Shown piece after piece: positions 54,119-62,697 of a stretch of 64,000 nucleotides of DNA. The stretch is from positions 1-64,000 of the forward strand of contig CASETY010000005.1 in assembly GCA_949291115.1 (NCBI GenBank). Reading direction: 5' to 3'. The stretch's first letter is position 1; each line of letters starts with the position of its first letter. A program made the position numbers and the translations under genes. Below the pieces are notes generated by a model. That model did no database searches and had not been told where the DNA came from. It saw nothing but the letters and a program-made list of their open reading frames with translations. Source of the stretch: an uncultured bacterium. Lineage in GTDB: Bacteria; Bacillota_I; Bacilli_A; Acholeplasmatales; Anaeroplasmataceae.

Positions 54119-56374
54119 ATGAAAAAGTTTGTTAACACATTATTATTAGTTGTTGTATTAATTTTTATGTGTAGTTTTAAAGTAGAAGAACAAAAGGTTA
54201 ATCATCTAATTGATAATTCTAAAATGTCCTTTGAAATAGGCGATAGAACTTATAGTTATAGTATGGATAATGGCTATTTCTTTAAACTTGAAACTAAAGT
54301 AAAAGAAAACTATCAATATCGTATAGTAATTGAAGATTTAAAATTAACATTAATAGCTTATGATGATTATGGTATGTTATATGGATATGGCGATGATGAT
54401 AAGCTCATATGTGAGACGTTAAGTGAAAAAGAAAAAAATATTTTAGTTAATAAATGTAACCTAGAAATTAAAATGAATAATTCATTATATCCCAAATTAA
54501 ATGAATTTTTTAATGAATATTTAAAATTAGATTATGAAAAAAGAAAAACAAATCAAATAACACAATTAAGTAATGATGTTCCTTCTATGGGTACATATGA
54601 TTTATCATACGCTACCTCATATGATACATATTTAGATGGCTATGAACCTAAGCATTATGATATTTATGGTACTGATCAAGGTGGCAAAGGTGACGACCCA
54701 ATTGTAAACATAGTTCCAAAGCAATGGTTTTTTAGTGAAGGTAGTCACAATTATGTTGGTAAAGAATATGCTATACATATGTCAACATATTTAGTAACTG
54801 ATGTTAATAACAATTATTATCGTTCGGAGGTAATGGTAATTAACTTTGATTTTAGTGATCCTAATTATACTTGCTCTACTGCATTTCCACTTGAAATTAA
54901 TGGTGGCATACAATGTACTGACACAGCTAATAATTTAATTATTGATGTAGTAATTAACGATGTATATTTTAGTTTAGAGTATAGTGCCAACAGTTCTATA
55001 TATGATCAATTAGATATTAATAAGTCATTTGAACAAGTTGTTCTCCATAATTTAAATTATAGAGAACCATTTATAGGAACAATACCATCTTTAAGATATG
55101 TCGAATTGAGTAATTTGGGATATTATTTAGAAAATAATTCGAATGATGAGGTTTATATAGAAAGTATTGAATATGGGTTAGAAATAAACTCGGAAGCACA
55201 GAGTGTAGATAATAGTGATGAAGTGCGATTGGTGGCAGAACTTTATCTCTCAAGCTTGGAGGCAATTCCATTTTTTGGTACTATTGTGGCAGCACTTGAA
55301 CCAGCATATGATACATTAACTTTAATAAGAGCCCTTCAAAAAGGCTTTGATGAGGTTGTTCCTTATGAAGATCGTAATAAGGTAGATGTTATTCCAGATG
55401 ATAGTACTGTAAAGCATACGATAAATACGAAGAGTACAAATAATGATGTAACTGTTTTATTATTAGAATTATATAGTTTTTATGAAAAATTGAAAGCAAA
55501 TTCTGCTATTAACTACAAGTATGTTTTTCAAATTAAAGATTTTTTACATACTATGGTAGAAGCAAATCATGATAGAACAGTTAGCTTAAAATATAAAATT
55601 AAAGATTCTAATGGCAATTATACATATGATGAAAATACAGGTGACAATTGCTTTTTCTATACAAATGTAACAGAGAACATTTCTTATGTTGATGTTGAGT
55701 ATAAAGACGAAAATGGTGATTTTGTAACTGAGAATCATATATCAAATGTTTTTAATTTAAACAATTTAGAATTTAATGTATCATCACCAAATTTTGAAGA
55801 AATTTATTATTTTGAATCATCGGAATCAGGCGTGTATGCATTTACAATTCCGTATGGCAGTCATGTAATTATAACAGATTTATATGGTAGAGTTGTTGCC
55901 TCATCAATAACACAGCATGGAAATTTACCATTGATTTTTGTCAAATTTGAAGCAAATGTAAATTATTTTATTGCCGGTGGAATCGATAGTTTAAGCACAA
56001 ATTCATTTAAAATGAAGTCATTATCCTTTGGAAATGCTAGTTATAATGACAATGTACAAAATTATTATGTTTCTACTAATACAGATATAGTTGGCTTTAA
56101 GCTATTCAATCCATCCTATTATAGTATATATTCAATGTATACTCAGTCTAATGTTGACCCTAGAATTTTCATTTTTAATGAACGTGGTGGCTTAGTGGCT
56201 TTCAATGATAATGACAGCTATCAGCCGAGTGAAGATTATACTGAATATAATAGCAGTTTAGATGTGTGTTTGCCAAATGATGAAAATTTCTATATCATCG
56301 TTACACATCAATTAATACCAGTAAATAGTATGCAAAATGTTAAGCTTAACATTCAAAGGTGGGCTGAACAATGA
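54119..56374 (+). CDS. Large secreted protein with PPC-like end, unknown function
   Basis: 751 residues with a signal peptide (basic start, hydrophobic core 6-20). An AAAGAGGTG ribosome site precedes the ATG. No catalytic motif was recognised. Residues about 375-425 contain a hydrophobic Gly-containing stretch (LEAIPFFGTIVAALEPAYD). Residues about 560-750 look like two beta-sandwich units, the last similar to PPC domains (FIFNERGGLVAFNDND, then FYIIVTHQL). The combination of a hydrophobic helical stretch and a PPC-like unit recalls the secreted protein at 10480-11538, though the order differs. Stop codon TGA overlaps the next gene start. Confidence 0.65.
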   Translation: MKKFVNTLLLVVVLIFMCSFKVEEQKVNHLIDNSKMSFEIGDRTYSYSMDNGYFFKLETKVKENYQYRIVIEDLKLTLIAYDDYGMLYGYGDDDKLICETLSEKEKNILVNKCNLEIKMNNSLYPKLNEFFNEYLKLDYEKRKTNQITQLSNDVPSMGTYDLSYATSYDTYLDGYEPKHYDIYGTDQGGKGDDPIVNIVPKQWFFSEGSHNYVGKEYAIHMSTYLVTDVNNNYYRSEVMVINFDFSDPNYTCSTAFPLEINGGIQCTDTANNLIIDVVINDVYFSLEYSANSSIYDQLDINKSFEQVVLHNLNYREPFIGTIPSLRYVELSNLGYYLENNSNDEVYIESIEYGLEINSEAQSVDNSDEVRLVAELYLSSLEAIPFFGTIVAALEPAYDTLTLIRALQKGFDEVVPYEDRNKVDVIPDDSTVKHTINTKSTNNDVTVLLLELYSFYEKLKANSAINYKYVFQIKDFLHTMVEANHDRTVSLKYKIKDSNGNYTYDENTGDNCFFYTNVTENISYVDVEYKDENGDFVTENHISNVFNLNNLEFNVSSPNFEEIYYFESSESGVYAFTIPYGSHVIITDLYGRVVASSITQHGNLPLIFVKFEANVNYFIAGGIDSLSTNSFKMKSLSFGNASYNDNVQNYYVSTNTDIVGFKLFNPSYYSIYSMYTQSNVDPRIFIFNERGGLVAFNDNDSYQPSEDYTEYNSSLDVCLPNDENFYIIVTHQLIPVNSMQNVKLNIQRWAEQ

Positions 56375-57783
56375 AATTATTAGCTTTAATTTTATTAATA
56401 ATACCATTATGCTTAATGCCATTTTCTAAGAAAGAAAAAGAGGTTATTTATCCTACTTATAAAGATGGTGATATCTTAGAATATGATGGTTTAATTTATG
56501 AGTATGACGTTTTTAGTTTTGATGAAAATGATAATATAATAGCGCCTACTTATGATTATAAAGATCCAGTAGATACCCTTTATCATCAAGCTTATTATTT
56601 TGATATGATTCATCCAGAAAATTATCCTGATATAACTTTAGGTTTGTCAGGCCTTGAATTATGGGATGAAAACGGAAATTCTTATGCCTATGGTATAGAA
56701 CCTTTTTCCCAAATTAATACTATTTCAACATGGTATGCACCAGAAACAAAGGAACAATTTTATAACGGTGTTGATGATGTGATTAAATATAGACTAGATT
56801 ATTATTTAAATGGTGTTATGGCATTTGAAACTTATAATAAAATTCATTATTATTATAAATATGATGATAATCCTGGCTTTTGGTGGGTTAAAGGCGTAGG
56901 TGATAATAAAAAAGAAAAATATGTAATTCCTTCTAAAATTGCTGATAAATATGTTATAGGGATTGGTTATAATGCCTTAAACAAAGTAGATGCTAATGCT
57001 ATTAATGTTTTAGATGTAGATACTTCTAATTTTAAAGGTATAGATTTATATGCTGGAACAATGCCTTTTATTTTAATGCCTTATGCGATTAGTGATGCAT
57101 CTGTTAGTAATTTAAATATAGAAAGAAATTGTTTATTATTTCCAAGAGCTTTAGATAATTTAGTGAGTCGAAATATTTATTTTAAATATATGGCAGGATA
57201 TGATGCATCTTTTAACAATGTTAGTGTTATTAGAAATTTAATAATCGATAAGCTACATGTTTCTCAAAATTCATGGAACCAACAAGATAATTATCACCCA
57301 GAATTAGATAGTTCATTTGGTTACATCTACCCACTATTTAATGAATGTGACTTAGATATGATAAGATGCCCTCAAATTACCCAAACTTTAGATGGGACTT
57401 ATTATGCACATCATACTTACACAGGTTATGTAGATAGTTTTGATGGTTCTAATTTTGATTTTTCTGAATTATTGACGATGCGTCTTTGTGCAAATAATAA
57501 AAAACCTAAGTATTTATTCTTAGCACCAGGTGGTAAAACAATTTATTATGTTCAAAATGGCATGGTTCAAAATTATTTAACTAAAGATGGTTTTTGTGAT
57601 GAACTAGAATATATCTTTATATTGGAAGGTATGAGAGGTTATCAAACTTATTATGAAGCCAAAGATGGTTATATTTATTTTGGTTATAAAAATTATGATA
57701 AAACTGTAAAATTTATTAAGATACCACCAAATTGTAAGGTTATTACTTTAGATAATGACATGTATATTCAAAATCTTGGTTAA
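56371..57783 (+). CDS. Secreted BspA-like protein
   Basis: 470 residues with an N-terminal signal peptide (KLLALILLIIPLCLMPF). Residues about 180-200 read KYVIPSKIADKYVIGIGYNAL, the start of a BspA-type leucine-rich repeat (usually IPSxIxGxxVxxIGxxAF). What follows is a degenerate right-handed repeat region rather than regular copies. Two short Tyr/Asp-rich segments near the N-terminus are of unknown fold. BspA-like proteins are often surface adhesins, so that is a possibility. The ATG overlaps the upstream TGA stop. Confidence 0.6.
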   Translation: MKLLALILLIIPLCLMPFSKKEKEVIYPTYKDGDILEYDGLIYEYDVFSFDENDNIIAPTYDYKDPVDTLYHQAYYFDMIHPENYPDITLGLSGLELWDENGNSYAYGIEPFSQINTISTWYAPETKEQFYNGVDDVIKYRLDYYLNGVMAFETYNKIHYYYKYDDNPGFWWVKGVGDNKKEKYVIPSKIADKYVIGIGYNALNKVDANAINVLDVDTSNFKGIDLYAGTMPFILMPYAISDASVSNLNIERNCLLFPRALDNLVSRNIYFKYMAGYDASFNNVSVIRNLIIDKLHVSQNSWNQQDNYHPELDSSFGYIYPLFNECDLDMIRCPQITQTLDGTYYAHHTYTGYVDSFDGSNFDFSELLTMRLCANNKKPKYLFLAPGGKTIYYVQNGMVQNYLTKDGFCDELEYIFILEGMRGYQTYYEAKDGYIYFGYKNYDKTVKFIKIPPNCKVITLDNDMYIQNLG

Positions 57784-57786
57784 AAC

Positions 57787-57817
57787 AAAAAGGAAGAAAT
57801 TAATCTTCCTTTTTTTC
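57787..57817. terminator. Bidirectional terminator
   Basis: AAAAAGGAAGA / TCTTCCTTTTT around AATTAA, with an A run on the left and T run on the right. It serves the secreted-protein operon on the plus strand and the DUF1836 gene on the minus strand. Confidence 0.88.
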
Positions 57818-58408
57818 ATCTTTTTTCTTATGTTTTTCTTCTTTATTTTCTTCCTCTAGAAGCATAGCTTGGTAATGTCTAGTTAAGAATAAGATTCTTT
57901 TAGCTACTGTTATGTAAGATTGAGCTTTTAAAGCTAAATTTAAGGCTAAAGTATTTAATTTAGTCATATCATTTACTTCAATATTTTCTAAATTAAGAAG
58001 AGTTTCTTGAGCAGCCATTACTGTATTTTTTTTAGCTTCATCTTTAAAAGTATTAAATGGTTCTAAGATATTTACATCTTTATATAATTCATCAAATATT
58101 TGTTTAATTTCGGTAATACTAAGTACTTGTTTAAGTGAACAAACTTCTTCAATTAAAGCGATATGTTCACGATTATATTTTTTAGATACTGGTGCACTAA
58201 TAACTTTACCTTTAACATAGTTATTAATCATAGAAGAAGTTATTACTTTATCTAAAGAAGAAGTTTGAAGTATTTGAAACTTACGATCTAAATAAGTAAT
58301 TACTTGGTCCATATATAAATCTATATCTGGTAGATTTTCATAGTCTTCAAAACTAAAATTTTCAAATTCTTTTAACCATTTTGCTAAGTATTCGTTTGTG
58401 TTAAACAT
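57800..58408 (-). CDS. DUF1836 family protein (putative MerR-like DNA-binding)
   Basis: 202 residues. The DUF1836 signature is clear: LPDIDLYMDQVITYL, then SSMINNYVKGKVI, KKYNREHIALIEEV and LKQVLSITEI. This family has a helix-turn-helix-like core and is presumed regulatory. The C-terminus is a Lys/Glu-rich tail. The start is the ATG at 58408 behind GAGGAGTG; the more upstream ATG overlaps that site. It is on the minus strand, divergent from the next gene. Confidence 0.88.
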   Translation of the reverse strand: MFNTNEYLAKWLKEFENFSFEDYENLPDIDLYMDQVITYLDRKFQILQTSSLDKVITSSMINNYVKGKVISAPVSKKYNREHIALIEEVCSLKQVLSITEIKQIFDELYKDVNILEPFNTFKDEAKKNTVMAAQETLLNLENIEVNDMTKLNTLALNLALKAQSYITVAKRILFLTRHYQAMLLEEENKEEKHKKKDEKKED

Positions 58409-58478
58409 ATTATCACTCCTCATTGACTTAATTTTATCATTAATTATTAAAAATTACAATAAAAATTATCAATATTGC

Positions 58479-58507
58479 TTGACATAATAGAAATATTCAT
58501 ATATACT
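58479..58507 (+). promoter_or_regulatory. SigA-type promoter
   Basis: Perfect TTGACA at 58479-58484, 17-base spacer, TATACT at 58502-58507, 48 bases before the next start codon. Confidence 0.85.
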
Positions 58508-58554
58508 AGTATCGTAAACTAGATAAAAGAGTTTTTAGAAACGAGGTAGAAAAT

Positions 58555-59046
58555 ATGAAAAAAAAGATTGCCTTATTAGGTGGTACATTATTTACAACAA
58601 TTAAAGATATAAAAGGTGAATATATTCCTATTTATAATACAATAGTTAATGAATTAAGTTTAAAAGGTGATATTTATAATTTTTCAATTGAAAATAAAGA
58701 TGTTAAGTTTTATTATGATTTAGCTACTAAATTAATGGATAAGAATTTTAGCGATGTTGCCTTAGCTTTATTTGATTTAGAGTCTCAATATGATACATCT
58801 TTCTTAAAATTAGCTTTAAGTGATATTAAAGAAGATTTAATAAGATTAATTGAATTCTTTAAAGAATTAAATGTTAAAGTAAGCCTATATTTATTAAAAG
58901 GTAATAGTAAAAACATAGTATTATTAAATGATTTATTAATTGAAGTAGGTAATTTATATAAAATAAATATTATTGGCAAGAATAATACTTATGTTTATTT
59001 AAATGATGAAAGCAATTCGTTTTTATTAGAAGAATCATATTTGTAA
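58555..59046 (+). CDS. Unknown alpha/beta protein, possibly a degenerate SGNH-fold
   Basis: 163 residues. No definite family. The layout resembles SGNH/GDSL hydrolases: an opening strand and loop (IALLGGTLFT where GDS-x would be), a central segment with alternating strands and helices, and VKVSLYLLKG followed by a helix and LYKINIIG. The catalytic Ser is replaced by Gly-Thr, and no His/Asp pair is evident, so hydrolase activity is doubtful. A strong promoter and an ACGAGGTAG ribosome site precede it, and a terminator follows, so it is a single-gene unit. Confidence 0.5.
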   Translation: MKKKIALLGGTLFTTIKDIKGEYIPIYNTIVNELSLKGDIYNFSIENKDVKFYYDLATKLMDKNFSDVALALFDLESQYDTSFLKLALSDIKEDLIRLIEFFKELNVKVSLYLLKGNSKNIVLLNDLLIEVGNLYKINIIGKNNTYVYLNDESNSFLLEESYL

Positions 59047-59050
59047 AAAA

Positions 59051-59083
59051 AATACCAGGTCTATATCGGCCTGGTGTTTTTTA
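59051..59083. terminator. Bidirectional terminator
   Basis: ACCAGG / CCTGGT stem with a 10-base loop, A-rich on the left and TTTTTT on the right. It separates the plus-strand gene from the minus-strand U32 gene. Confidence 0.85.
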
Positions 59084-61303
59084 TATGGTTTTACGTTTAT
59101 AATAAGCCCTAGTTTCTTTTTCTTTATTAAAATAATTTGTTTTCTTATTTAAATTATGTAATTTATTTAGATAAGAAGCAATTATTTTTTTAGTTTCTTC
59201 ATAAGTTTCGTAAGTAAAATCAAGCCTAAATTGATCGATATAAGGATAATACTTATCTAATTCATCAATTAAGTTTAAAGCTTTGCCATTTAATAAATAA
59301 GTAGTACAATCATCATCATGAATTAAAGGGAAGTTAGAAGTCTTATCTACTAATTCATATTTATTAGTTTTACAACCAGGACAATAACCAGTGTTTTTAA
59401 TTGGGCAATATTTTAAAGTCATTAGTTTTAAATGACCATACACAATAAACACAAAAGAAGGAGTGGTTTGGTTGAAGGTTAAATAATTATTGTATAGATT
59501 TTTTATTTCTTCTAAAGAAAGTTCTTTATTTAAAGTTAAATGTTTTATTTTTAAATTATGAAAGAAAGTTGCGCTTAAATAGTTATTAATATTGAATTCC
59601 TCATCTAAGGTAATATTTTTACCTTTATTTAAATAAAGACTACCATAATTACCAACTAAGATATAATCATTAGCTAAAACTTGTGGTTTTTTATTATATG
59701 AAAGGCTATTTTCTTTAGTGAAAATAGTTTTAATATTTAATTCTTTAGCAGCTTTAACTTGTTCTAAAGTGTGACATTTAACAATAATTTCTTTATTAGA
59801 TTTAAAAGATTCTGGTTTATCATAACTAACTTCTTTAACTCGATTAGGAAGAAACGCACTTTGATATAAAGCTTCTATAAAGTTTCTTCTAAGTTCATTT
59901 ATTTGACTTACTGGCATAAATAGGTTAAGTGGTAGTTTAAAGTCAACCTTATTAAGATAAAAAGGTGTGTCTTGTAACTTATTTATTTGTTTTAAATAAT
60001 CTTCTTCAGTTAAAGCTTTGTTGATGGCTAAAGAAGCTTCTTCCTTAGCAGAAATTATTATTTCTTTATTTAAAAAAATAGTTGAAATAGTTACTTTATT
60101 AGCTAATAAATAAAGTTTAATATCTAAAGGTATTAGATTCATTTCAATTTTTTCTAAGGTCTTATCTTTATGCATAATTACAAAAGAAGATGATTGTTCT
60201 AATTTACCGTCAATTTCACAGTAACAATTAAAATTAGCTTTATTAAGCGATTTTTTATTTTTATCGAAAAGCTTTATTATGTTAAAATATAAATCTTTAT
60301 CAGCAATAGTTACTCTGATACGATCACCTATTTCAATTTCTGATTTTAATTTCAAATAATAAAGGTTATTATTAACTTTTTCAATTTCCCCAGCATCTTC
60401 ACCAACATTACCAGTTCTTTCTAAACTTACGATGTTGCCTTTATCTTCATTAAATAAGAAACCCTTAGTATAACTACGATGGAATATTTTTTCTAACATA
60501 TTAGTTTGATAATTATCATTATCTAGTTTTTTACGATAAGTGCTAACTAAGTTTTTAACATAGTTTTCATCTTTCATTCTACCTTCAATTTTTAATGAAT
60601 CAACTTTTAATTCTTTTAAGATTTTTAAATTATTAAATTCATTTAAATCTTTCATTGAAAGTAATGGAAGGTAAGGGGTTACAAGTTTATCATTTTCTTT
60701 AAGACTATAAAGACGTCTACAATTTTGACTACAACGTCCCCTATTACCAGATCTAAGAGTTAAGATACTAGATAGATAACAAGCCCCACTATAAGAAACG
60801 CATAAAGCGCCATGTACAAAGACTTCAAGTGGCATCTTTGAATTTTCTTTTATTCTTTTAATTTCATCGATATTCGTTTCTCTAGCTAAAACGGTCCTTT
60901 TCGTTCCTATTTCTTCAAAAAATTTAACGTCTTCTAAATATTTAACACCAACTTGTGTCGAAATATGAACTTCCATATCTATAAATCTTTTTAAAGCATA
61001 GTCAATAACAGCAGGATCAGTAGTAATAATACCATCAACATGTAAGTTGTTTAAAACATCTAAATAATTAAAAATGTCTTTTAATTCATCATCTTTAGCT
61101 AAAGTGTTAACAGTAACATAAATCTTTTTATTTAATACTTTAGCAATCTTAACGATGTTTTCTAATTCGACTAAAGTTAAATTTTTGGCATAAGCACGGG
61201 CCCCAAAACGTTCAGTGGCTAGGTAAACTGCGTCAGCTCCACTAATAAGTGCTTTAAGGGCAATCCGGTAGCTACCAGCTGGGGCAAGTAATTCAATATT
61301 CAT
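59081..61303 (-). CDS. U32-family peptidase-like protein (RlhA/TrhP-like)
   Basis: 740 residues, the long U32 form. The N-terminal TIM-barrel starts MNIELLAPAGSYRIALKAL, with VYVTVNT-like strand and the hallmark VFVHGALCVSYSGACYLSS. Cys residues in GALC, GAC, GRCSQNC may bind a Fe-S cluster as in RlhA and TrhP (23S rRNA C2501 and tRNA U34 hydroxylation). A C-terminal domain of DUF3656/collagenase type ends with CPGCKTNKYELVDKTSNFPLI and RLDFTYET. Which RNA, or protein, it acts on is not decided by sequence. The ribosome site GGATGTGAT is adequate. Confidence 0.9.
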   Translation of the reverse strand: MNIELLAPAGSYRIALKALISGADAVYLATERFGARAYAKNLTLVELENIVKIAKVLNKKIYVTVNTLAKDDELKDIFNYLDVLNNLHVDGIITTDPAVIDYALKRFIDMEVHISTQVGVKYLEDVKFFEEIGTKRTVLARETNIDEIKRIKENSKMPLEVFVHGALCVSYSGACYLSSILTLRSGNRGRCSQNCRRLYSLKENDKLVTPYLPLLSMKDLNEFNNLKILKELKVDSLKIEGRMKDENYVKNLVSTYRKKLDNDNYQTNMLEKIFHRSYTKGFLFNEDKGNIVSLERTGNVGEDAGEIEKVNNNLYYLKLKSEIEIGDRIRVTIADKDLYFNIIKLFDKNKKSLNKANFNCYCEIDGKLEQSSSFVIMHKDKTLEKIEMNLIPLDIKLYLLANKVTISTIFLNKEIIISAKEEASLAINKALTEEDYLKQINKLQDTPFYLNKVDFKLPLNLFMPVSQINELRRNFIEALYQSAFLPNRVKEVSYDKPESFKSNKEIIVKCHTLEQVKAAKELNIKTIFTKENSLSYNKKPQVLANDYILVGNYGSLYLNKGKNITLDEEFNINNYLSATFFHNLKIKHLTLNKELSLEEIKNLYNNYLTFNQTTPSFVFIVYGHLKLMTLKYCPIKNTGYCPGCKTNKYELVDKTSNFPLIHDDDCTTYLLNGKALNLIDELDKYYPYIDQFRLDFTYETYEETKKIIASYLNKLHNLNKKTNYFNKEKETRAYYKRKTI

Positions 61304-61370
61304 ATAATCACATCCGCCCTAATTTTACACATTTTTAGCTTTTTTGTCTATTATTAAATGGTGATTAATA

Positions 61371-62483
61371 ATGGATAAATATGAAATTTTAAAGAAATAT
61401 TTTAATTATGATTCTTTTAGATATCCGCAAGATATTTTAATTGATAAGATTTTAGCTAATAATGATGTTTTAGCTATTTTACCTACTGGTTTTGGTAAGA
61501 GTGTTATTTATCAAGTGCCTGGTTTAATGAAAGAAGGGTTATGTTTGGTTATTTCTCCTTTAATAGCTTTAATGAAAGACCAAGTTGATAATCTTTTAAG
61601 AAGAAATATTAAAGCATGTTATCTAGCATCAACAATGACTCATCAAGAAAAAAAGGCTATTTTAAATAATCTTAATAATTATAAATTTTTATATGTGGCT
61701 GCCGAAAGATTGGAATTAGAAGATTTTATCAGTGTTTTACCTAAAATAAGTTTAATCGTAATTGATGAAGCTCACACAATATTATGGGGGTTTGATTTTA
61801 GAGAAAGTTTATTAAGAATTAGAAATTTTATTATTAAATTAAATTGTAAAGTTAATGTGGTGGCTTTTACAGCTACTTTAGCTAAAAGTACTATTAATAA
61901 AATAATTTATTATGGTAATTTAAAAAAACCTTATATTTATATTGCATCTCCTATTAAAGAAAATATTAAATTAAGAATATTTAACATAGATAGATTAACT
62001 ATTTTAAAAGAAATATTAAAAAGATTTAAAGGCAAGAAAATTATAATTTATTTACTTACTACAGTTGGGGTTGAAAAATTAGCCAATATATTAAAAAAAG
62101 ATTACCTCGTTAGCATTTATCATGGTAAGTTAGAGAAGGAAAAAAAGGTTAGTGAACAGGAAAATTTTCAAAAAAATAAGACAGATATAATGATTGCGAC
62201 ATCGGCCTTTGGTCTTGGTGTAGATATTCCTAATATTAGAGCGGTTATATTATATGATATCCCCTTAACTTTAGCTGATTTAATTCAAGAGATAGGAAGA
62301 GCTGGCCGTGATAATTTACAAAGTTATGCTTATTTATTATATAGTAATGAAGGAGTTAAAAAAGCTTTAAAATTAATAAGTTATAGTAATGATATTAAGA
62401 ATAAGAAACAAGAATTAGAATTAGTAATTAAATTCTATTTTAGTAAACACCGTGATCTTTTACTTAAAAAACACTTTAATTAA
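61371..62483 (+). CDS. Truncated RecQ-like DEAH helicase
   Basis: 370 residues against more than 590 in full RecQ. Motif 0 FRYPQ, Walker A ILPTGFGKSVIYQVP (usually PTGGGKS), motif Ia SPLIALMKDQV, the DEAH box IDEAHTILWGFDFRESLLRI, motif IV-VI ATSAFGLGVDIP and QEIGRAGRD are intact. Sequence stops at HRDLLLKKHF, the place where the RecQ zinc-binding Cys motif begins, and has none of its Cys. RQC and HRDC domains are missing. No following frame continues the gene. It is either a natural minimal helicase or a 3'-truncated gene that is still intact in its motor. The GGTGA ribosome site supports translation. Confidence 0.8.
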   Translation: MDKYEILKKYFNYDSFRYPQDILIDKILANNDVLAILPTGFGKSVIYQVPGLMKEGLCLVISPLIALMKDQVDNLLRRNIKACYLASTMTHQEKKAILNNLNNYKFLYVAAERLELEDFISVLPKISLIVIDEAHTILWGFDFRESLLRIRNFIIKLNCKVNVVAFTATLAKSTINKIIYYGNLKKPYIYIASPIKENIKLRIFNIDRLTILKEILKRFKGKKIIIYLLTTVGVEKLANILKKDYLVSIYHGKLEKEKKVSEQENFQKNKTDIMIATSAFGLGVDIPNIRAVILYDIPLTLADLIQEIGRAGRDNLQSYAYLLYSNEGVKKALKLISYSNDIKNKKQELELVIKFYFSKHRDLLLKKHFN

Positions 62484-62636
62484 TAAGTTTTTTTAAAAAA
62501 AGTAAATTAGATTAATTTTTTTGCTTGTGTAAACCTTTTATGGTTTCAAATGTAAAAATAATCAAGTATGGGACAAAATTTTATAAAAAATAGAGTTATT
62601 TTCATCTTTTTTCATTAAGATAATCATTTTTTGAGT

Positions 62637-62664
62637 TTGAATTTTAATAAAATATTATTATAAT
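62637..62664 (+). promoter_or_regulatory. Promoter of the HTH/TPR regulator
   Basis: TTGAAT at 62637-62642, 16-base spacer, TATAAT at 62659-62664. The AT-rich gap 62484-62636 holds no gene. Confidence 0.55.
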
Positions 62665-62697
62665 TTAATTAATAGTTGACTATAAGGAGAGTAGTAT

